Below are positions 27,842-36,551 of a stretch of 64,000 bases of DNA, piece after piece. Source of the DNA: an uncultured bacterium (lineage in GTDB: Bacteria; Planctomycetota; UBA1135); NCBI GenBank assembly GCA_937919925.1, contig CALFOT010000086.1, forward strand, positions 1 to 64,000, read 5' to 3'. The notes beneath the pieces were generated by a model. The model did no database searches. It was not told the DNA's origin and was given only the letters and a program-made list of their open reading frames with translations. A program made the translations under genes and the position numbers. How positions within the stretch are numbered: the stretch's first letter is position 1; the number at the start of each line of letters is the position of its first letter.

Positions 27842-29017
27842 CTATACCGACAAGCTTGGCTCATCAGGAAGGAAACGCACAAGGATGTTGTCGAGCAACA
27901 GCAAGCCTTGCGCAGTCGTGCGCAAACGTTGCCCCTGTTGCGAGTCCACAAGCTCCAGTAAATGTTGAGCGCACAACGCGGCAATTTCTGCCTGATATTC
28001 CTGCAGTGGGTCTAGCCCGGTTGCGCGGCGCACGCGCTCCAACAACACACCTTCGCCGGGCAAGCGCAAGCCCATCATCAAATGATCGAACAGTACGATT
28101 GGTTTCGCCAGGGATTCTGATTCGGCCACCGGATCCTTACCCGCGAAAACCGCCGCCTCATACTCATGCGGTTTTTCGATGTTGCGTCGCCGAACGCCAT
28201 CGCGCCAACCGGCCGCACCTGCCCCAATGCCAACATAGTTCAGGGAGCGCCAGTAGCTAAGGTTGTGCAAAGAAGCTTCTCCAGGTTGCGCAAAAGCGCT
28301 CACTTCATAGGCTTCATAACCTGCCGCCGCATTGATCTCACGCGTGAGGGAAAACATTTCCGCGCAAGTGTCTTCCTTTGCGGGTTGCCAACGGCCGGCA
28401 TCACGTAAGCGCGTAAGCGCTGTGCCAGGTTCATAGCTCAGCTCATAGCAGGACAAATGTTCAGCGCCGAGCGCCTGGATGGTGGCCAGATCATTTTTCC
28501 ATTCGAGTAGCGTCTGCCCAGGAAAGGCATAAATCAAGTCTAGGTTAATGCGTTGAAAACCAGCCTCGCGCGCATTGTCATAAGCACGCAAAGCATCTTC
28601 GGGAGAGTGCACGCGGTCGTAAGCTTGCAACACATCGGTGCGCAGTGATTGCACCCCAATGGACATGCGTGTCACCCCGTTATCCATTGCAGCTTGCGCA
28701 GTGGCTTTATCAAAGGATTCGGGATTGGCCTCCATGGTGGTTTCAAGAGAACTGGAACGAAACCCGCATATGGTGTTGAGCTCGCATAGCAAGCGCGCCA
28801 GAGTGTGGGCGGGCAATAAGCTTGGCGTTCCCCCACCCAAAAAAACGGTTTGCGGCTTCAAGCCAGCAATGCGCATGCGGGCTTCTTGTAACACAGCATC
28901 GACGTGTTGTTCAAGATTTTGGTTCGTGAATGCGTAGCTATTGAAATCACAGTAGCGACATTTTGAAACGCAAAATGGCATGTGCACATAAAGTGACACG
29001 CCATTTTCTGAGGGCAA
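27842..29017 (-). CDS. hemW: Radical SAM heme chaperone HemW
   Basis: The track start at 29245 lies deep in the upstream sigma gene; TTG 29017, 17 nt after that gene's stop, gives 391 residues (GTG 28999 is an alternative). The radical SAM motif is CVSKCRYC; FLGGGTPSLL, GVQSLRTDVLQAYDRVHSPEDA, NLDLIYAFPGQT and SYWRSLNYVGIGAGAAG follow, with the HemN C-terminal domain at the end. This short form without the extra N-terminal HemN region is HemW, a heme chaperone, not coproporphyrinogen dehydrogenase. Confidence 0.88.
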   Translation of the reverse strand: MPSENGVSLYVHMPFCVSKCRYCDFNSYAFTNQNLEQHVDAVLQEARMRIAGLKPQTVFLGGGTPSLLPAHTLARLLCELNTICGFRSSSLETTMEANPESFDKATAQAAMDNGVTRMSIGVQSLRTDVLQAYDRVHSPEDALRAYDNAREAGFQRINLDLIYAFPGQTLLEWKNDLATIQALGAEHLSCYELSYEPGTALTRLRDAGRWQPAKEDTCAEMFSLTREINAAAGYEAYEVSAFAQPGEASLHNLSYWRSLNYVGIGAGAAGWRDGVRRRNIEKPHEYEAAVFAGKDPVAESESLAKPIVLFDHLMMGLRLPGEGVLLERVRRATGLDPLQEYQAEIAALCAQHLLELVDSQQGQRLRTTAQGLLLLDNILVRFLPDEPSLSV

Positions 29018-29033
29018 CCCGTTACGGATTGCT

Positions 29034-29972
29034 TTATTGTGCGGTGCGCCGCGGATCGGTTTTTTCAATGCTTCCTGCGCGACGCCCGGCGAAGGGCATA
29101 ATTTGTCTCGGCGAGGTTCCTTGGACGACGTAGGCATGTAGTTTGCGCAATGTGTGACTTTCGATTTGACGAACACGCTCGCGGGAAACGCCCAGCGCAT
29201 TCGAAGCCGTTTCCAGGGTTGCTGGTTCCTGGTCGTCGAGACCATAACGCATACGGAGCACGGCTGCCTCGAGCGGATCGATAATCTCTAGAATATCGCG
29301 TAAAGTAGCCAGCGAATCTTCGTGCATTACGATTTCATCAGGTGGCTTGCAATCGCGATTGTGGTCGCGGTGTTGTCCAGGAACGGCGCACATGCTCTCG
29401 TCGCCGAGAGAGGAATCAGCTTCTTGACTACGCAAGGTTTGCTGCACAACCGTGGTGTTTTTGTGGGAAATACCGATTTGCTCAGCAATTTCTAACGGCG
29501 AAGGGCGGTGGCCGTTGTCGTTTTCAATCTCGTGAGAAACGCGATTCCACTTGGTGAGAATCTCCACCATGTAAGAAGGCACGCGGACATTCTTTACCGA
29601 GTTGATGAGAGCGCGCCGAATGGTTTGCTGAATCCACCAAGTTGCGTAGGTGGAGAACCGAAAGCCCGCCTCTGGATTAAACTTGGCAATTCCCTTCAAC
29701 AAGCCGATGTTGCCTTCGGCAATCAAATCGGGAAGGGTAAGGCCGCGATTGCGGAAACGCTTGGCAATGGAAACGACGAGGCGCAAGTTCGCCCGGATCA
29801 TTTCTTCGCGGGCCACCTCGTCGCCCTGCTGAACCAAACGGCCCAATAAGACTTCACGCTCCGCGTTCAGCAGCGGAACTTCGTCGATTTCACGAAGGTA
29901 GGTTTCTAGGCAGCGATCAGAGGCGATGGGTAAGCTCCTGGTGGTTAAACATGAATGAGGCGCAGATATCAT
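29034..29972 (-). CDS. Sigma-70 family RNA polymerase sigma factor (group 1/2)
   Basis: ATG 29972, preceded by AGAGGT, gives 312 residues. Region 1.2 is SDRCLETYLREIDEVPLLNAEREVLLGRLVQQGD, region 2 is LRLVVSIAKRFRNRGLTLPDLIAEGNIGLLKGIAKFNPEAGFRFSTYATWWIQQTIRRAL, and region 4 ends in LGVSRERVRQIESHTLRKL. There is no long region 1.1 or non-conserved insertion, so it is either a short primary sigma or an RpoS-like group 2 factor. It is divergent from the HPr-domain gene across 85 bp. Confidence 0.88.
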   Translation of the reverse strand: MISAPHSCLTTRSLPIASDRCLETYLREIDEVPLLNAEREVLLGRLVQQGDEVAREEMIRANLRLVVSIAKRFRNRGLTLPDLIAEGNIGLLKGIAKFNPEAGFRFSTYATWWIQQTIRRALINSVKNVRVPSYMVEILTKWNRVSHEIENDNGHRPSPLEIAEQIGISHKNTTVVQQTLRSQEADSSLGDESMCAVPGQHRDHNRDCKPPDEIVMHEDSLATLRDILEIIDPLEAAVLRMRYGLDDQEPATLETASNALGVSRERVRQIESHTLRKLHAYVVQGTSPRQIMPFAGRRAGSIEKTDPRRTAQ

Positions 29973-30057
29973 CCGCACCTCTATGACCTTTTCGGCAAGG
30001 CGCGTGTTCCCCTTTAGATTTTGCAAATAACAAAAGGGATGGCTCATTTGGGCCGAA

Positions 30058-31431
30058 ATGAGAGAATCCACATTGCAAGACGCCCCCCCTACCATGGCTT
30101 CCTTACCCTCATGGCCCGAAGAAGGCCCTAGACGTAGCCTCTTAACCGAGGCTAGATTCGCTCAAGCCCTTTATAAAGAAGGGTTTGAGTTCGTTCAAGA
30201 ACTACAATTTTTGCGTTCTATCGGCACCGACGGCTGGATGGAGCGTCGCCTTTATGCCCTTTACCGGAAAAGCACCGATATCGAAACTTTTCTGGATGAT
30301 CATGGCGCCCCGGCGAACCAAACTTTTTTTATGACTCGGGAGCTGATAGCCGGAGCCCGCTGGCTTTCCCTTGCCTGCTCCTGCTTGGTCCATTTGCGCA
30401 GCCGCTTGAAGGCCTATCCCCAGGCCAACCTAGAATGGGCCCAGGCGCGGTTACCGGATCACCTGCAAGTAGCCATTGATTGCTTTGGCAGCTACCTTGT
30501 GAAATGCGCCGAAGGTATTTCTGAAGAATGGGTTAGATTGGGCCTCCCGTGGCCAGAAAACGCCCAAAGTTCGGTCGCAAGTCATGCTGCCCCGAAACTG
30601 ATCCTGCCGGCGAATAGATTGCCAGAAGCTGATGAACGCGCAGAAGCGGGCCAACAGGCCTCCCTTCCTGCGGCCCGCTTGGTTGGTAGAGTTTTACGTC
30701 TCTTGAATATCTGGGCTCCCTTACGAGGCGTGGGCACTGGCACGCACGAGGAGCGCCAAAGCTTTATGGAGAATTTCTGTAGTGAGGCCACGGCGCGGGA
30801 TTTTGAGTCGCGGGTACACAACCTGCAAAGCGAGTACGACTCCAATATTCGAGGCTCTGCAGAGGAGAAGGAGCATGCCGACCTGCTGCGGTTGCGCGGT
30901 GGAATCAGCCAATGCCTACATTTATTGGAGGCGGTGACCGCCTTGACCCACCTTTATGAGCGCCACCAGGTTCACCAGCGCCACCCGGCCACTCGCCGGG
31001 TTCTTGCGCGCATTGTGGACTGGGAGGAATATCTTCGCATCACGATTGAGTGTTGTATTTTGCCTGCGTTTTTCAGCCTTTCTCACGCCGAGGACGTGGT
31101 GGCAGGCCTGCTGAAGATACTTACGGTACAATCATTTAGGGATTTTGAAATACCAGATGGAGTTTCTTTACACGCTCGTCCCCTATCTTTAATTGTCGGC
31201 ATTGTGCACCACTTTGGCTTGCCGGTAGAGATCGAAATTCACGGAAAACGCGCCAGCGCCGCAAGCATGATGTCGATGCTGATTCTTTGTGGAAGCCACC
31301 TAGATGCCAAATCCGTTCGCTTCCACGGTGACGCAGCAGTGCTCACCGATTTAGAGGATTTGTTTGAAGCAAGGCTGGGTGAGGATGGCCTGGAAGCTTT
31401 CCCCCCCCGCCTGAAGTATTTGATTCGGTAG
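30058..31431 (+). CDS. Large protein with C-terminal HPr-like domain
   Basis: Of 457 residues, the last 90 or so form an HPr domain: GVSLHARPLSLIV with the phosphoryl-accepting His at about 372 and its neighbouring Arg, then HGKRASAASMMSMLIL (position of the regulatory Ser46 loop) and GDAAVLTDLEDLFE. The first about 360 residues are mostly helical and match no family I know; HTH and kinase motifs are not visible. HPr normally carries phosphate between EI and EII or HprK; here it is fused to an unknown effector. No EI, EII or hprK gene is in the window. ATG 30094 is an alternative start. Confidence 0.75.
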   Translation: MRESTLQDAPPTMASLPSWPEEGPRRSLLTEARFAQALYKEGFEFVQELQFLRSIGTDGWMERRLYALYRKSTDIETFLDDHGAPANQTFFMTRELIAGARWLSLACSCLVHLRSRLKAYPQANLEWAQARLPDHLQVAIDCFGSYLVKCAEGISEEWVRLGLPWPENAQSSVASHAAPKLILPANRLPEADERAEAGQQASLPAARLVGRVLRLLNIWAPLRGVGTGTHEERQSFMENFCSEATARDFESRVHNLQSEYDSNIRGSAEEKEHADLLRLRGGISQCLHLLEAVTALTHLYERHQVHQRHPATRRVLARIVDWEEYLRITIECCILPAFFSLSHAEDVVAGLLKILTVQSFRDFEIPDGVSLHARPLSLIVGIVHHFGLPVEIEIHGKRASAASMMSMLILCGSHLDAKSVRFHGDAAVLTDLEDLFEARLGEDGLEAFPPRLKYLIR

Positions 31432-31477
31432 TAGAATGGATTTTCCGGCATTTTTGCGTTAGTCTCAGCACCTAAGC

Positions 31478-32380
31478 ATGGCAAACGCACCTTCTAAACG
31501 CCTCGGCAAGGGCATTGGCTCCTTGCTTTCCAATAAACACGCTACCGACTCCCTCGGCGGGGACGGAAAACTTTGGGTTTCACGCGATGAAATTAGGCCG
31601 AACCGCGAACAGCCGCGGATAGCCCTCGACAAGGGGGTTGAAAGGCTGGCCGAGTCTTTACGGCGTCATGGGATGATGCAGCCTATTCTGGTGACCCACC
31701 GGCCTGAAGGCGGCTACGAAATCCTTGCTGGTGAGCGCCGTTGGCGGGCCGCCGAGCTTGCTGGCATGAAAAGTGTGCCCGTGATCCTGCGGGAAGGCAC
31801 CCTTTCTGGTGACGAGCGGCTGGAACTGGCGCTAATCGAAAACGTTCAGCGTGAAGACCTCGATTCCATCGAAAAGGCCAGGGGCTGCTCTCGCCTTATG
31901 ACGGAGTATCAACTCACCCAAGAAGAGGTCGCCCTGAAGTTGGGCTACCAGCGCTCCACCGTGGCGAACCTCGTGCGACTTCTTGATTTGCCAATCGAAA
32001 TCCAGCACGATGTTTCACGTGAAACAATTAGCGCAGGGCATGCGCGCGCGCTCCTGCAATTACGCGATTCGCCGCTGCAAGCCCAGGCTTGGCAAGAGAT
32101 TAAGGCCAACGATGTTTCGGTACGGGGGGCGGAGAAGCTCTGTTCCACCCTGGCAAAAGGGGAGCGTTCTCCCAAACATTTACCGCGAACCGCAAAGCCA
32201 GCCTGGGCGGCGGAGCTTCAAGATCGGTTAACAAGAAGCCTAGGCCTCCGCGCCGAGATCAAGCTCCACGGGCGGGGAGGTGGCAAGCTCGTTCTGCATT
32301 TCGCCGAACTGGACGACCTTGATCGTTTGGTTCAGGGAATCAACCTTCCTTCCGAAATGGAAGATTTGACGGCTGGATAA
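31478..32380 (+). CDS. parB: Chromosome partitioning protein ParB
   Basis: A 300-residue ParB. The N-terminal CTPase domain has IRPNREQPR, ILAGERRWRAAELAG and LALIENVQREDLDSIEKA; the HTH has LTQEEVALKLGYQRSTVANLVRLLDLP; a C-terminal dimerisation domain follows. It binds parS, spreads as a CTP clamp and partners ParA. A parS site lies in its own coding sequence. A TAGAAT at 31432 may be the promoter -10. Confidence 0.93.
   Translation: MANAPSKRLGKGIGSLLSNKHATDSLGGDGKLWVSRDEIRPNREQPRIALDKGVERLAESLRRHGMMQPILVTHRPEGGYEILAGERRWRAAELAGMKSVPVILREGTLSGDERLELALIENVQREDLDSIEKARGCSRLMTEYQLTQEEVALKLGYQRSTVANLVRLLDLPIEIQHDVSRETISAGHARALLQLRDSPLQAQAWQEIKANDVSVRGAEKLCSTLAKGERSPKHLPRTAKPAWAAELQDRLTRSLGLRAEIKLHGRGGGKLVLHFAELDDLDRLVQGINLPSEMEDLTAG
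32011..32026. promoter_or_regulatory. parS centromere site
   Basis: TGTTTCACGTGAAACA is a perfect 16-bp palindrome matching the bacterial parS consensus (TGTTNCACGTGAAACA). It overlaps parB codons for VSRET, near the HTH, as in Bacillus spo0J. It lies about 10 kb from the probable origin. Confidence 0.95.
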
Positions 32381-32388
32381 AAAGAATC

Positions 32389-32412
32389 GCTGACCGAGCT
32401 GAGTCGGCCAGC
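32389..32412. terminator. Possible bidirectional terminator hairpin
   Basis: GCTGACCGA / TCGGCCAGC can form a 9-bp stem with one mismatch and a 6-nt loop, in the 51-bp gap between convergent parB and the cyclophilin-like gene. There is no T-run. Confidence 0.3.
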
Positions 32413-32431
32413 GGTTAAGCCGGAGAAATTT

Positions 32432-33331
32432 CTAAAGGATGGCCGCAGAAGTTACAGAGAAAGTAATCTCTGGATCCGCTCCCGTGATGGCTGTCTTTAG
32501 TTCCGCGAAACCCTCCGTGATGACTCCAAAGACGGTTGCCTGGCCGTCGGCAAAAGAGTTGTCTTCGAGCAGAATCTGGATTGCGTCAACCTCTTGTTCG
32601 CCAGGGACACTGGGCTTGGGAATCATAGAAACAGCCCCGGCCAGGTGAAAATAGCCAAAGTCCCTCTCGAGTGGTGGCGACGTTTCTGCCCCAAGTCCTT
32701 TCAGCTTAAGGGTTCGACCAGCAAAGGATTCCAAGGCCATGCCGTTGAAACTGCCGGCTTCCACGGCGGCCAGGAATACGGCGGACGAGCCCGGCGCCGA
32801 ATCTTCGAACAGGCCGACCGTAAATTCGTAAGAAGTTTCCAGAGAATCACTTACAACGAATTTAACGTGGCTGCCTTGGGGTTCCGGATTGTGGAAGACT
32901 TTGGAACCGCCTGCCTCCCTTTCTGCGACACGCTGGAGCAGGAAACTGGCTAAGGGTACAGGGCCCTCTGGCGAGGCAATCTTCCAGTTGGCCGCGTCGC
33001 CAGTGCTCAAAGCTTCCAGCTCGGGCTTTAAGGTTGCTAGAGCCATGGTGCTGTTTTGTAGCAAGGCCGCTTTGGTTGCGCCAAAAACTACCCACGGAAA
33101 AATGCGATCGTCTTCGCGGGCCAATTGCAGGGTGGAGGCTAGGTTTTCGTCGAGAATCAAACCATTTGTCACCGTCTGAAAAAGGGACCAAGATTCGGTG
33201 AGTTTGCCATTACGCAGACTCGGGCCGAACCGTTCGTTGGCTGCCATGGCAAGAATGCCGAGCAATAAGACTAGCAAGAAGAGGCGATTCTTCTTTAACC
33301 AATCGAACAGGGGAGTGTCTTCGAATTCCAT
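32432..33331 (-). CDS. Membrane-anchored degenerate cyclophilin-like protein
   Basis: A 299-residue protein with a single N-terminal membrane segment (NRLFLLVLLLGILAM) placing the rest outside the cytoplasm. The C-terminal half follows a cyclophilin fold: YEFTVGLFEDSAPGSSAVFLAAVEAGSFNGMALESF, then FHLAGAVSMI and GQATVFGVITEGFAELKTAI. The catalytic FHR motif is replaced by LESFAG, so isomerase activity is doubtful. The about 110-residue segment before it is not recognised. It might be a scaffold rather than an enzyme. Confidence 0.7.
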   Translation of the reverse strand: MEFEDTPLFDWLKKNRLFLLVLLLGILAMAANERFGPSLRNGKLTESWSLFQTVTNGLILDENLASTLQLAREDDRIFPWVVFGATKAALLQNSTMALATLKPELEALSTGDAANWKIASPEGPVPLASFLLQRVAEREAGGSKVFHNPEPQGSHVKFVVSDSLETSYEFTVGLFEDSAPGSSAVFLAAVEAGSFNGMALESFAGRTLKLKGLGAETSPPLERDFGYFHLAGAVSMIPKPSVPGEQEVDAIQILLEDNSFADGQATVFGVITEGFAELKTAITGADPEITFSVTSAAIL

Positions 33332-33539
33332 GTGCTGCTCTAAAGCTTGTGTTTACAGGCGGATGCGAGTGATTGCCTGCAAGGGCGGCGCGCCAACAGG
33401 GAGGCCCACCGCAAGTGGTTCAGAATCCTATCGGAATCCGCTAGTTGCGACATGAATATTTGTGCATTCCAGGGGAAGAAAGTCGCCTGCACAATTCGTT
33501 TTGGCTCGTAAACTGTGCACCTCGCTGAAACAACAGCCC

Positions 33540-35543
33540 ATGAAAACACTCTCCTCCTTACTACTAGGCCTTTCTTTAATTGGTGGCTTTAGCGTCTCCG
33601 CCAATGCCCAGTTCGCCCCTCAAGCTCACGAAGTTCAACGCGCCTCTTTTGCGGACCGCCTTCCTGCTTCGTCCATAGTCTATTTCGAGATTCCTGATAT
33701 CGCCAATCTGCGCGCAGGGATTCAGAAATCCAGCCTAGGCAAAATCTACAACGATCCGGAAATGCAAACCTTTATTGGGGAAGGCCTTTCCATCCTGGAT
33801 CAAAGTTGGGTAGAAGTGCGTGGCATGGCTGCAGGTCTTGGCGTCCCCGAAGAACTTACTTACTGGGAGGCCCTGCGCTCTTTGGAGTTTGGATTTGCCC
33901 TTGAGGCACAACCAGGCTTAGAGAACCCATTTTCTGAAGAGCCCAATATTTACTTTGGTGCCCGCGTTGGTTTATCCGAAGGCCTTGGCATGCCCATTTT
34001 CACGATGCTGACCAAGGTTTTGGAAAGCGAAGGTTTCGAGGTTGTTGGAACCGAGTCTGGCCAAGCTTTAGTGCTGACTCAAGGTGGAATATTTAATCCG
34101 GAGGAAGAATGGTTTTCGGTGGAAATTTCACAAGAAAAGGATGACATTGTTTTTGAGTTCACGATGGGGGTGAAGCCAGCCGGCAGCCTTTCTGCTACCA
34201 CCGGATTTGCTAACGCACATCGGTCCATGTTCACCGAGGGCGCTGTCGTTTTTGGTTACTTGCAAATGCAAGATTTGATGCAAACTATGTTAAAGGGACT
34301 TGCCACGGAGCAACCTGAAATCCATGGCCTCGCTGCGATGATTTATGATCGCTTGTTCAAGCCACTGCAAAACGTATCCTTTTCTTCCGGTTGGACGGAT
34401 GAGGGATCTTTTACCCAGGCTCGCGTGGAGTTAAGTGAAAACCCAGGGGAGTTGTGGACCGCAGGCAAAGCAGATCTCGCGTTGCTTGATTTTGTACCAG
34501 CGGACTCCTCTGCTTTTTATGTGAAGGGAGTGTCTGCTAAAGCTTGGGGCGGTTTCCTTTTGGAATGTATTGATGCTGCCGGCTCCTTAGAAATCTCGGA
34601 AGGTGTGAAAGGCATGGATATTCTGCAAGGTCAAAATGCAGAAATGTTCGGCTGGTTGTTCGGCGAAAAACGCGCGGAGCTCGAAGGGGCGTTGGCTGCA
34701 ATCGGCTCTCAATCTTTCGGCTACTCGGTCTCACAAGGAATGGCGAGCGAGTCCGTCAACCTTTTGCAGTTGAGCGATGGCCCAGCTTTCTCTGCAATGC
34801 TCGAGCAGCTCATGCCGCGCTTGCGCGAAACCCTCGAGGAGCTAGGTGCGCCTCTGGGGCTGGATATGAAATACGTGCGTCGTCGGGTGCAACAAGAGGA
34901 TGGCACCATGACGAATGTACCGGGCCCAGCGTATTACACGCTCAATCTCGATGGTCTTGCACAGATTCCTCCGCAAGCCGCGGTGATCCTTGGAAGTTTG
35001 CAGCCCACCATGGGCGTGACGGAAGATGGGTGGTTGGTCTTTTCGATGTCGAAGCAGCGCGTGCGCACTCTGTTGTTGAAGGGGCTTGAAAAGCCCGAAG
35101 CTAGCATAAAGACAAATCCAGAAGCCAATGCTTTCGTGAAGAGCTTGGATTCTTCTGTCTTAGCCGTTGGCTGGTCTGATCCGCGCCCCACGGTGAGCGC
35201 CATCGCTGGCTTAGCGGTTGGTTTTGCGCCGATGGCATTCAACATGGTGCCTGAAGATATGGATCTTCCAATTGATGCGGAGAACATCCCTTCGGCGGAT
35301 TTGTTCACGCGTTACTTGCGTACCAGTGAAACTGTTTCACGCGCATCCGGCAACCTGCGCACTTGCACAAGCGTGGGTAGTTTTGGGTTTGCCGATATCT
35401 TTACGGTATTAGGCAGCTCGGCGGCGATTGCGCCTCCGATTGCGCAGTATTTCATGTTGAGCCAAATGAGCGGTGGGCCGCAACCACAATTTGTGCCGGC
35501 GGACTCAGCACCACCAGAAGCTGAGTACGACGAAGAGTTCTAG
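33540..35543 (+). CDS. Secreted protein of unknown function (DUF3352-like start)
   Basis: From ATG 33540 the protein has 667 residues and a clear signal peptide (MKTLSSLLLGLSLIGGFSVSANAQ). The mature start RLPASSIVYFEIPDIANLRAGIQKSSLGKIYNDPEMQTF is like DUF3352-type exported proteins, which begin LP..T..Y..vpd. Two similar halves may exist (a second FVPADSSAFYVKGVSAKAW at about 320). No catalytic motif is seen. The metallopeptidase gene follows after 8 bp. Confidence 0.7.
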   Translation: MKTLSSLLLGLSLIGGFSVSANAQFAPQAHEVQRASFADRLPASSIVYFEIPDIANLRAGIQKSSLGKIYNDPEMQTFIGEGLSILDQSWVEVRGMAAGLGVPEELTYWEALRSLEFGFALEAQPGLENPFSEEPNIYFGARVGLSEGLGMPIFTMLTKVLESEGFEVVGTESGQALVLTQGGIFNPEEEWFSVEISQEKDDIVFEFTMGVKPAGSLSATTGFANAHRSMFTEGAVVFGYLQMQDLMQTMLKGLATEQPEIHGLAAMIYDRLFKPLQNVSFSSGWTDEGSFTQARVELSENPGELWTAGKADLALLDFVPADSSAFYVKGVSAKAWGGFLLECIDAAGSLEISEGVKGMDILQGQNAEMFGWLFGEKRAELEGALAAIGSQSFGYSVSQGMASESVNLLQLSDGPAFSAMLEQLMPRLRETLEELGAPLGLDMKYVRRRVQQEDGTMTNVPGPAYYTLNLDGLAQIPPQAAVILGSLQPTMGVTEDGWLVFSMSKQRVRTLLLKGLEKPEASIKTNPEANAFVKSLDSSVLAVGWSDPRPTVSAIAGLAVGFAPMAFNMVPEDMDLPIDAENIPSADLFTRYLRTSETVSRASGNLRTCTSVGSFGFADIFTVLGSSAAIAPPIAQYFMLSQMSGGPQPQFVPADSAPPEAEYDEEF

Positions 35544-35551
35544 GGCTCCAT

Positions 35552-36541
35552 TTGTTGAAACGAATTTTTCACGTGGCGCTCTCAGCATTTTTGCTGGGAG
35601 CGCCACTCTTTATTTCTTCGGCTTCTGCACAGGATGGGGGAGCCGCAATTCGTGGACGTACCGAGCATTTTGATTGGAGCACCCCTGCAAATTTGGTTGC
35701 CCGCACGCGACCATTAAGCAATCTTGTGGAGCAGGATCTAAAAGAGATTAGCGCATGGTTGGGCTTGCCGAATGCGCCGCGCGGCCAATTGTTGTGGGTA
35801 GAGGATCGTGCCCAATTGGATGCACTGCTCGGCTTCCAATCCCCGGATTGGTTTGCGGCCGTGACTCAAGCTGGGCAAGGCCGCATCATCATGGTCGTTG
35901 GCCAGGCGCAAAGTCAGGAGCAGCTTCACGCTACTTTGCGGCACGAATTAGTGCACTGGGCGATGCAGGGCGTCGGCGGGGAAGCCTTTGCCCGCTTGCC
36001 CGCCTGGTTTCACGAGGGCGTAGCGGAGGCCTGGGTAGATCAACATCTGCTCGGCGCGGTCAGCGCACCACTTGGCTGGCAGGCATTTCGAAATGAACTG
36101 CCATTGCTTTATCAGTACAACGGTGGTTTTGGGAAAGAGCCACTGCACGCCTCCGAGGGGTACGCATTGGCGTACGAATTTGTTGAGCGGCTTACCCGGA
36201 TGTTCGGCGAAGATGTGATCCAACAAATCATGGCGCAGTTACAGCAAGGTCGCTCGGTGGACGCAGCGTTAATTGAGGTTACAGGTCTTGGTCTTATTGA
36301 CCATGAGCAAGAAATGCGCCGCGAATTGGGCTCGTTGAACCGATTGTTGTCAGACTTATACCCGCAATTTTTCCTGTTCATGACCTTGCTACTATTATTG
36401 GGCTTTCCTTTCGCGATGCGTCGACGTCGGCAGAAGTGGGAGCGCGTTCAAGCGCGTTGGGCAGCCGAAGATTTAGAAAACGAGGAAGCACTCGACGTAG
36501 ACGGCCAGCAACCAGACGATAGGCCTCGGTCATCTTTTTGA
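35552..36541 (+). CDS. Exported HExxH metallopeptidase-like protein with C-terminal anchor
   Basis: The start is one of two adjacent TTG codons. The signal peptide (LKRIFHVALSAFLLGAPLFISSASA) is followed by RHELVHWAMQG, the zinc-binding HExxH, and by WFHEGVAEAW, which supplies the third ligand Glu of gluzincin (peptidase MA-like) enzymes. A membrane segment at about 275-295 (FFLFMTLLLLLGFPFAM) and a basic tail anchor it, so the peptidase faces the periplasm. Its neighbour upstream is another exported protein. Substrate unknown. Confidence 0.75.
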   Translation: MLKRIFHVALSAFLLGAPLFISSASAQDGGAAIRGRTEHFDWSTPANLVARTRPLSNLVEQDLKEISAWLGLPNAPRGQLLWVEDRAQLDALLGFQSPDWFAAVTQAGQGRIIMVVGQAQSQEQLHATLRHELVHWAMQGVGGEAFARLPAWFHEGVAEAWVDQHLLGAVSAPLGWQAFRNELPLLYQYNGGFGKEPLHASEGYALAYEFVERLTRMFGEDVIQQIMAQLQQGRSVDAALIEVTGLGLIDHEQEMRRELGSLNRLLSDLYPQFFLFMTLLLLLGFPFAMRRRRQKWERVQARWAAEDLENEEALDVDGQQPDDRPRSSF

Positions 36542-36551
36542 ATCCCTTCTC

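Noticed and set aside
27842-29017. Calling the radical SAM protein HemN (coproporphyrinogen dehydrogenase)
   Set aside because: The N-terminal region specific to HemN is missing and the motif CVSKCRYC fits HemW.
33359-33441. tRNA-like segment: GCGGAT and ATCCGC arms 83 nt apart with GGTTCAGAATCC between
   Set aside because: The T-arm does not pair, the T-loop does not fit TTCRANY, and no anticodon arm can be drawn.
35333-35580. Further parS-like sites (TGTTTCACGCG and TTTTTCACGTGG)
   Set aside because: Only one half matches in each; the second halves have too many mismatches.
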